Source: Topomyia yanbarensis
Lineage: Eukaryota; Arthropoda; Insecta; Diptera; Culicidae
Direction of reading: 5' to 3'
DNA length: 64,000 nt
Assembly (NCBI RefSeq): GCF_030247195.1
Contig: NC_080672.1
Span: 390,245,037-390,309,036 of the forward strand
The position numbers and the translations under genes were made by a program. Under the pieces are notes generated by a model. That model was not told where the DNA came from. It was given only the letters and a program-made list of their open reading frames with translations, and ran no database searches. Below are positions 56,651-64,000 of this stretch, one piece after another (positions within the stretch are counted from its first letter, which is position 1; every line of letters starts with the position of its first letter).

Positions 56651-58794
56651 TCACAAATCTCGTCAAAAAGTGAAAATAGTTGGAGCGATTTATGTAAACA
56701 ACTAATCGGTAGGAATACACTGAACCAAAAAATTAAGAGGGACTTTCAATTCGATGTTTTGTTTTCAAATGGTGTATACTGTAATTTAGTATAAAAACTA
56801 ACCGAACACATGCTACAAACAATGAGCCAGGACGGACTTATTTAGTTCGGTGCCCAGTCCCTATTATTATCAAGCATAGCAAAATCAAAAATCTCGTTCA
56901 TTTTCTGAGAAAACACGAACACGATCTAGTTAAAGCGTTTTGAACAAAGCATCGGACACAATTCCTGATGTGGCATGAAAAAGGCTCGTACCGTACCTTT
57001 AACACCGATTGCAGCTGGAATAACGCTGCCCGGCAGCGCTATTCCAGCCGAAACTAATCGGACTAAATACAACAACAGCAAAGCTCTACGGATAATACTA
57101 ATTAATGCTAGTATTCAAATGAAATGTAATAGTCCCATCGAGCCTTACTAGATTTTGTCAACAAAACTTGCATAAATGAAGAGTAATAGCTGCTTATAAA
57201 CGCTGTTGTCTATAAATCACACGGGGCGTGAAGGGGTAAAATCTCTCAAAGAACAATCTAAGGAGATCTGTTTCTATATTAATATATATGTGTGACACAT
57301 ACATTAATCTTGCACTGTATTTCAGTTGAAAAGTTATTTGTAGTCTTCCAAAAAAAAATCCACAGAACCACACAGCGCTCTACAAAATCGAATACGAAGC
57401 CCTCACGTCCAAAATGCATCCGGTTGGCTTTGAATTCGAATAAAGTGCCCTCGGCAAATGATACATTTTAACAATGCAATCCTCAGAATTCCCGTAATTT
57501 AACTGTGATCCATACTAACGCCACCAAATCAGTATCGCTTTTATAGCCATGCTCCATTATCCCTAACAAGCTTTTTGACAACACAGTCTGCTCTAGCAGA
57601 CCAGTAGCGCATCCGCCTAGGCCCGATCCGTTATTTATGCACTTGTTCGTCGACTCAACGTACCATCCCAAATCGTGCGGTCAGCCGGAGACCCCCCAGG
57701 TTGGTTGGTGTCGTACGTGGCCCGGATGTCCTCCCTTCCCATGGCCATAAACCGCACCGAATTTGTCGTAACAAATAGCTCATGTAGCGAGATCGTATGT
57801 TTTCCCGGTAACACCCTCAACCACCCATGCAGGCAGGCAGGCAGCGGCCAGGATTTGTTGCAACTCATTCAGGTACAGAGATACGTGTGTTTATTTGCAT
57901 GTTATTCGTTCGCATATACATTTTCCACAATATTGACGTGTATGTTCCGGTCGATGTCCAAAGCTGGGAACCAGAAACGCACCACCACCATCCACCAATA
58001 CCGCCATCACCATGGGGGTTCCGGGTGGGTTTCACCCTGACCCATGCAGGATTCAAATTTATAACGATACGGTCACGATGGCAGGCAGGTTGGCCTGCTG
58101 CTGCCGCTGCCGCTGGAGTTCGCGTGTGTGCTTTTACCGAAGCTTACAAAATATTTACCCGTTCCGTTCGGGTACGGACTTGTATTTCAATCATATTGAA
58201 TTGTGGTACTCCGTGCTCCGTGGCTATAGTGGAGAGTGCCGCATGTATCCATCCATCCTTTCTCCGTCCATCGGCCACCTTATTGCGAGATGAGAAATCG
58301 GAAACCAATGTTCGCAGGCGTGCGGACGGAACTGATCCTGCAGCGATGGGATTTTGCGGAATTTACACTCGCATTCATTCGCTTCCCGACGAGCGGGATA
58401 TCAACACTCCCGTTATCGAGGAAGCGGAAAATGGTGCGATGGAAATTCTTGAATGTTTTGGGTTTTTTTTGTTTCGTGGGATAGTTTTGGTGACGTGTAC
58501 ATTGTACATTGTTTCCTATTAATTTTTTCTCTTTTTTTATTTCGACTATGTTAGTCACATTTTCTTTTTTACGTTTTAACGACATTCAATTGGCTTTAAT
58601 TTTTTCTAACATGAAAAAAACACATTCGACATGAATTGTGATTTTTTTAATTACGATATCGTAACAAAGGATAATTATAAAAATCCGTAAAACATCAATA
58701 AATCATTAACAATTATCAGCGCACGTGAACGACGCTCGCGGTTCGCTATACAAACCTAACTCAACTGTTGTTATCTCGTGATCTACAAATACAA
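56651..58794. other. Single-copy-looking DNA, no proven gene
   Basis: A 231-codon plus-strand frame at 57827-58522 is the longest unrecognised frame in the window. It overlaps comparable frames on both strands in a locally GC-richer patch and carries low-complexity HHHH and Ala runs from CCACCACC and GCTGCTGCC repeats. A GCAG microsatellite lies at 57831-57845. No domain supports a protein, so it is not called as a gene. Confidence 0.35.
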
Positions 58795-59250
58795 ACTTGG
58801 ATTTAATTAAGTCTGATTTTTGTATGTCGAATTCATCAATTCAATCAATTCATCGTCAGTAACTAGCACCGATTGGGTGTCTAGTTAGATGATGTATCCA
58901 AACTAGTACCCAAATTAGACACAAAAAATCCAAAAAGTTCGCACGACACATGAGAATGCCTAAAGCATAGTGCCAGGCGTTTGGTTCCCTGGCCAAAAGA
59001 CAAGAGTTCGGTTTTCGTTTTCTCATTGGCTGTATTACTCGAGCTTCTGTATTTGCTTCCCGGGACATCACCTGGGACAAGCCAGATGCTTCAGGCGTTC
59101 CCATGTATCATGTGAACTGTTTGGATTTGGTTGTGTGATTTGGTAATTTGGATACTAATTTAGATACATCGTGTAAATAGACACCCAGTTGGCATTAGTT
59201 ACTGATGAGATGACTTCGAAACACAAAAATCAAACTTAATTTAAGTTAGG
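58795..59250. mobile_element. Fold-back of the CGTCAGTAACT family
   Basis: TTAAGTCTGATTTTTGTATG, ATCGTCAGTAACTAG and GGGTGTCTAGTTAGATGATG at the left face their complements at the right (GTTACTGATGAG, CATCGTGTAAATAGACACCC, CAAAAATCAAACTTAA). The arms are about 170 bp around a short unpaired centre (59000-59080). A lone arm lies at 9020-9185. Confidence 0.75.
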
Positions 59251-59499
59251 TCTTGTGTCCTTAATGCGCAAATTGGTTCAATGCATTTTGCCCTTCTGGG
59301 AATGAAAATTGCACAAAATTGGATATTATGGCGGTGACCCTTTCCGATCATGTAAAGCTAAGGAGGGTATATGTCCTCCTGAAGGTATTCGAGATACTGC
59401 GCACCCTGATTTTGATCTACAATTGCAGCTTTCCAACAGACGTATTCAGGTCGATTCCGTCACCGACATCCATCTGTTAACCACGGAGCTTGAAAGACG

Positions 59500-62400
59500 A
59501 CCTTTTCCGGTCAGTTAACAACGCTCCAAACGCGGTCGTAACCATCAACCTACCGCTCGCGTAATCATGAATCGGTCACGTCAACAAGTCTCTACCCTCG
59601 ATCGTAGCAGCCCAAACTCATGCCTTCAGTTGGACCAATAGAAACAAAAACTGGACAAGACGTCCACGCACGATCATTGAATAACACGCGAACATGCGAA
59701 TGGCCACATGTTTATAAAATAATGTATCCACGCGAAGTTACATACACACTAGCACACGCGACAAAAACGTCAACATACAAACGCTCGAGTCGTTCGCGAT
59801 CATCCACGTACAACCACACCCACGATCTCGCAAACAGGATCAGGGATGCCACATTAAAATCTGTGTTTCGGTCAAAAAAATCTTTTTACCATCTGTGATG
59901 ACTAAAAAAGGAAAAAAAATCTGTGATAAATTTCCAAAAAATCTGTGAAAAATCACAATATTTCCAAAAATCTGTGAAATTTTCATCAAAATGCCAAAAA
60001 TCTGTCATCTGTAAAAAAGAATCTGTGATCAAAAATTATGAAAAAAATCTGTGACATTACAGAAAAATCTGTGAATATGGTAACCCTGAACAGGATAACA
60101 CGCCGGTGACTAAGTGAACGGTTTAGCACTCATAAATTCACGAAGGCGGTCCCATGTTCGCGCGATCATGAATCGGTTTCATCTGGAAACCCCTATTCTC
60201 GGTCCTAGTAGCATAAATTCAATGCCTTCAGGTGGACCAATCAAAAAGATGATGCTCATATCCACTAAACTACACGTTCCATGGCGACTTACAAATCGGA
60301 TTTATACACGCGGCAATCAAACATACAAATGCTTTAACTGTTCGCAATCATCCACGCAGCCTACACCCGCGTTCTCGCAGACATGATAACATACCGGTCA
60401 TAATATGAACGTCTCAGCACTTATAAACATTCAAACGCGGTCTCAAGCGTTAACCTACAGTTCCCCGCACTCGCGCGATCATGAATCGATCACGTCCGGA
60501 AGTCTCTATCATCGATTCCAAATATCTTTGTCCATGCCTTCAATTGAATAAATTAAAAAGAAAGCTCTCATATCCACTGGACAACACGTTCCATGACGAC
60601 ATGACCGGGAACTCTAGTGATACGGAGTAACTCACTCCCTGTAAGAATGTCCGTACACCGTATACCGAAAAATAAATATCAGAATGACGGTCCGCGTGGC
60701 CATCCAAGAACACACGCGAGTATGTGAATGGCCACAGGGTTACAAAATCGAATTTATTCACGCGAAGTCACATACACGCGAGCACACGCGACAAACACGT
60801 CAATATAAGAAGGCTTAAGCTCTTCGCGATCATCTATCGGTCACGTCCGGAAATCTTTACCCTCCATTCTAGCCACTTAGGTCCATACATTCAGTTGGAC
60901 TAATCAAAAAATAAAGCTTATATCCACTAGATCACACGTTCTACGGCGACATGACTGGGAACTCTAATGCTATGGAAGAACCCACTTTCTTCTAGAATCT
61001 GAACCGTGCACGAAAAATTAAGTATCAAATTCACGATCCGCGCGCGATCATTCTAGAACAGACGAGAATCATTCACACATTCTCAAACGCGGTCTCAAGC
61101 GGGAACCTACAAAAATGCCCTCGCGCACGCGATTACGAATTGGTCACGTCCGGAAGTCTATCCTCGATCTTAGAAACCTAGAAGCCTTCAGCTGGACCAA
61201 TTAAGAAAACACGCTCATACCTATTAGACAACACGTCCCATGGCGACATGACCGGGAACCCTATCGATATAAGGGATCCCACTCTCTGCCAGAATTCACA
61301 CCAGGCACACCGAAAATTTAATATTAGACTCACGGTTCGCACGACCATCCAAGAACACGCAAATATAATACAAAATCACGTCAGCGTACCAGCGTTAGAG
61401 CCCCTCGCGATTTTCCAAGCAACCTACGCCCACGAACTCGCAAACATGATTATACCCCGGTGATACGGTGAACGTCTCAGTACTTATAAACTTACCAACG
61501 CGATCTCAAGCGTCAACCTACAAACTCCCGCGCTCGCGCCATCATGAATCGGGATCGTCCGGAAGTCTCTATCCTCGGTACCAACAGTCTAGGTCCATGT
61601 TAATTTAAAAAGAAATAAATAAAATTGAAAAATTAAAAAAAAATCGCTCCCATATCCACTAGACAAAACGTTCCATGGCGACATGACCGGGAACTCTATT
61701 TATATGGGGTAACTCACTCCCTGTCAGAATGGGATTCATACACCGAAAACAAAATATCAGAATGACGGTTCGCGAATATATGAATGGCGGCAGGTTTTCA
61801 AATTCGAATTTATACACGCGAAGTAACATACACGCGAGCACACGCGACAAACACGTCAACATACAAACGCTTGGAGTCCTTCGCGATCATCTACGCACAC
61901 CTATGCCCGCAATCGCGCAAACTTGATAACACTCCGGTAATTATGTGAACGCTTTAGCACTTACGAAGTTACAAACGCGGTCTCAAACGCGAACCCGCAA
62001 ACGCGCGCGTTCATGAATCGGTCACGCCCGCAAATCTTTAGCCTTCATTCTAGCAATTTAGGTCCATACATTCAGTTGGACCAATCAAAAAAATAAAGCT
62101 TATATCCACTAGACCACACGTTCTACGGCGACATAACTGGGAACTCTAATGATATGGATGAACCCACTTTCTTCTGGAATCTGAACCGTACACGAAAAAT
62201 TAAGTATCAAATTCACGGTCCGCGTGCGATCATTCTAGAACACATGCACATATGCGAAAGACACACGGTTATGAAATAGAATTTATACACGCGAAGTTAC
62301 ATATACGTTCGCACACGCGACATATAAACGCATATGCGATCGAGCACGTTAACGTACAAATGCTTGAGCCCTTCGCGATGATACATGCGATCGCGAGTCG

Positions 62401-62592
62401 CTTCGCCCGCACATACCTGAACCGTACAATGAATGTCACATTCAGCATCACGGCCCGCTACAATTGGCCTAAAGCAGTGTTTTAGTGGGCGACATTGCCT
62501 GTCTCGTCTGCAAATTGTAGTATGTGATTCTGACGGGGAGCCCCTCCGAGAACCTAGCTCTACAGCTCCAGTAGGACAACACACGAAAAAAA
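59500..62592. repeat. 480-bp family array with tail and A-run (array D)
   Basis: Equivalent start words (CATACAAACGCTCGAG and variants) fall at about 59777, 60323, 60801, 61390, 61860 and 62352. Spacing is roughly 470-590, and one interval contains a 248-bp hAT MITE. Each unit repeats CAAACACGTCAACATACAAA, ATGAATCGGTCACGTCCGGA, AGTTGGACCAATCAAAAA and GGCGACATGACCGGGAACTC. The last unit passes into a roughly 170-bp tail (62420-62588) nearly the same as array A's, ending GTAGGACAACACACG and A9. Confidence 0.9.
59841..60088. mobile_element. hAT-like MITE with perfect 8-bp duplication
   Basis: It starts CAGGGATGCCACATT and ends AATATGGTAACCCTG (the ends match at 12 of 15). AACAGGAT stands on both sides (59833-59840, 60089-60096), the 8-bp duplication of hAT elements. 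It sits inside a 480-bp family unit, and other units show the uninterrupted site CTCGCAAACATGATAAC. The body is a series of AATCTGTGA repeats. No protein. An older copy lies at 2016-2190. Confidence 0.92.
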
Positions 62593-62784
62593 AATTTGCG
62601 ATATTTCGAATTTCATCGTCGGATTTTCGATTAAGGTGTTTGGGGTAAATTTTGTCGCTCTATGCATATTTGGCCCATGTGTATAGGGAATCTTATAATA
62701 CATGGAACAGTTATGCGTACAGCGGTAGCCTTCTATCTAATGCAACTTTTTTAATACTGCAGGTAGCAAGACGAAACTTTTGAC
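62593..62784. other. Short spacer
   Basis: Nothing was recognised between the A-run of the array and the next SINE. Confidence 0.4.
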
Positions 62785-63006
62785 GGCGCCGGTGATTAAG
62801 CGATAAGGGTAATTCAGTCTCACTCTAGTGGATCTGGGTTCAATCCCAGCCGAGGTCGTTAAAATTTTTGTTAAGTGGAAAGTAAAGTTAATTCGTTGGT
62901 CCCGGTTCATGAGTTGATGGGCTGATAACTAGGGTCCAAATGGTGGAGGTGTCGTCGATAATCACTGAGTGCGGACAGAGGCCGACAGCATTATGAATAA
63001 AAAAGG
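62785..63006 (+). repeat. tRNA-derived SINE
   Basis: GGTTCAATCCC at 62837-62847 is an exact Pol III B box, with a weak A box in GGTGATTAAGCGATAAGG about 40 bases upstream. CCCAGCCGAGGTCG follows as in a tRNA 3' end, then an unrelated body and an ATTATGAATAAAAAAGG end. No matching acceptor stem is present, so it is a SINE rather than a tRNA gene. The family name is unknown to me. Confidence 0.6.
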
Positions 63007-63484
63007 AATTTGGCACTGACGTTAACGTGTTGTACTTTCAATATGAATCGTTTTAAAAATACTCAAAATCCGATCACTAGAGGCGCTGCTGTAGAGTTCT
63101 TCTTAGAGAAAATTTGTATAGCGAAGATTAACAGTTAGCTTTGACATACATAAAAATCGACGGTAATAACGACAACATAGAATTTTTTATTTCCAATTGT
63201 CAGTCCGCCCAGCTCACGGTAGCTGAACATGATAAAACATTTTTTGCGATAAAGAAGCTTCTTCCCTTTTCCTTAGGTCGCACTAAAGATGGCGAAAATA
63301 TCGTTATGTTCCTTCGTTCACTACCCTCGATCATGGTACTTACGCTCCGACAACGCTATGCACTTATGCAAAACAGATCGCTAGTCGCCAGCTGCGACAT
63401 CATGGAAAATCATGCGTTGGAACAGCCAAAGAAACCAGAAATAACCCACATACATCAGTATCACCGGAACCAGAAGCTACCACC
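63007..63484. other. Intergenic, no supported gene
   Basis: A 139-codon plus-strand frame (63141-63560) has no known domain, and its last third lies in a dispersed repeat, so it is not called. Confidence 0.4.
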
Positions 63485-64000
63485 TAGATGTTTTGTACGG
63501 GGTCCCATTCTCAAGTTATGCACTTTCAAGGTTAATACTAAAATAAATGTTCAAAAATAGTTGTTTTTTGGTCAAGATCCCATAATTCCGAAACCGCCAG
63601 CTTCGGACTTCAGTATCTTCTAAGAAGTTTCATAACATAATACAGTGCATCAGTCGTTGCTGGGGGTCCGCGAAGAAAAATATGATTTCCGAGTGCAGAT
63701 TGAAATTTAAAGTCTTGTTTCCTAACAAACTGAAAATAACATATTGATAGCATACAAAACCGATGTTTAACCCAAGGGGGTCCGCAGCAACCCAGGGTGA
63801 TTTCTAAGGGGTTCGTGGTAAAAAGGTTGAGAACCGCTGATTTAGGCGATTAATCTCCCTAGAACAAATAATGAATCATCAAATGTTTAAAAATTGTTAT
63901 TTATCATTTTAAATTTGGTGTCTTCAGTAATGTTGTTGAGAATGGTATATTTTTAAATTGATTCTCAACAACTCTATTGAAGACAGTGGATCCATGCATG
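63485..64000. repeat. Dispersed repeat, copy 3, split by a hAT-like piece
   Basis: TTCTCAAGTTATGCAC, CATAATTCCGAAACCGCCAG and TACAGTGCAT match 33560-33880, and the homology resumes at 63840 with TTAATCTCCCTAGAACAAAT and TGGTGTCTTCAGTAATGTTG. The right end runs off the window. Confidence 0.65.
63651..63839. mobile_element. hAT-like fossil with CAGCGGTTCTCAACC end
   Basis: The right end reads GGTTGAGAACCGCTG, i.e. CAGCGGTTCTCAACC inward, a hallmark hAT terminus; the left end CAGTCGTTGCTGGGGG is a weaker match. It interrupts the dispersed repeat. No clear 8-bp duplication remains. Confidence 0.6.

Noticed and set aside
57827..58522. 231-codon plus-strand frame
   Set aside because: Comparable frames overlap it on both strands in a GC-richer patch. 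It has low-complexity His and Ala runs and no recognisable domain.
62785..62860. Possible tRNA gene
   Set aside because: The B box is perfect, but the acceptor arm does not pair and the A box is poor. The following body and A-rich end fit a SINE.
63141..63560. 139-codon plus-strand frame
   Set aside because: Its last third lies in a dispersed repeat whose other copy at 33535 is non-coding. No domain was found.

Overview
The window looks like gene-poor intergenic DNA from a mosquito, most likely a culicine. That is an inference from element content: a DD37E mariner-type transposon, a tRNA SINE resembling Feilai, BEL/Pao and CR1 retrotransposon remains, and MITEs starting GGGACCATTCATAAATTACG. 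The background is A+T-rich with many homopolymers. I found no intact host protein gene and no convincing tRNA, rRNA, CRISPR or bacterial-type feature. All recognisable coding sequence belongs to transposable elements (TEs), and every copy is broken.

Layout. 1-10.4 kb: a duplicated segment, a small hAT MITE, a LINE ORF1 fragment, a 0.6-kb fold-back, a LINE RT fragment, and half-copies of fold-backs seen again later. 11.3-18.5 kb: a CpG-rich tandem family (unit about 480 bp), a SINE-like unit, a 132-bp tandem array and a second LINE ORF1 fragment. 19.6-27 kb: short inverted-repeat elements, a Harbinger-like MITE (TTA duplication), a 985-bp TA-flanked fold-back and a 1.5-kb fold-back. 27.2-30.7 kb: a minus-strand BEL/Pao gag-protease-RT-RNase H remnant split by another fold-back. 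30.8-38 kb: a second mariner-type fragment, a low-repeat unique block, a second Harbinger-like MITE (TAA duplication), a Feilai-like SINE, a short palindrome and more of the 480-bp family. 39.3-40.6 kb: a nearly intact DD37E transposon with TA duplications and matched terminal inverted repeats. 46-49.8 kb: a 3.8-kb array of an 11-bp motif with A-tracts in helical phase. 52.5-56.6 kb: a near full-length minus-strand CR1-type LINE with a PHD-finger ORF1, three tandem repeats, an endonuclease and a deleted RT. 59.5-62.6 kb: the largest 480-bp array, carrying a hAT MITE whose 8-bp target duplication and empty sites can both be read. 62.8-64 kb: a SINE and a dispersed repeat split by a hAT-like fossil.

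How the parts relate. The window is a record of nested insertions rather than a pathway. Non-autonomous elements depend on transposases or RTs that are absent or broken here. The most novel object is the 480-bp tandem family: it ends in the same roughly 170-bp tail at three loci, two of them followed by an A-run, and several fragments begin near the same internal point. That suggests a mobile unit rather than a simple satellite. Boundaries of old repeats are approximate (often +/-20 bp), since they come from comparison by eye.
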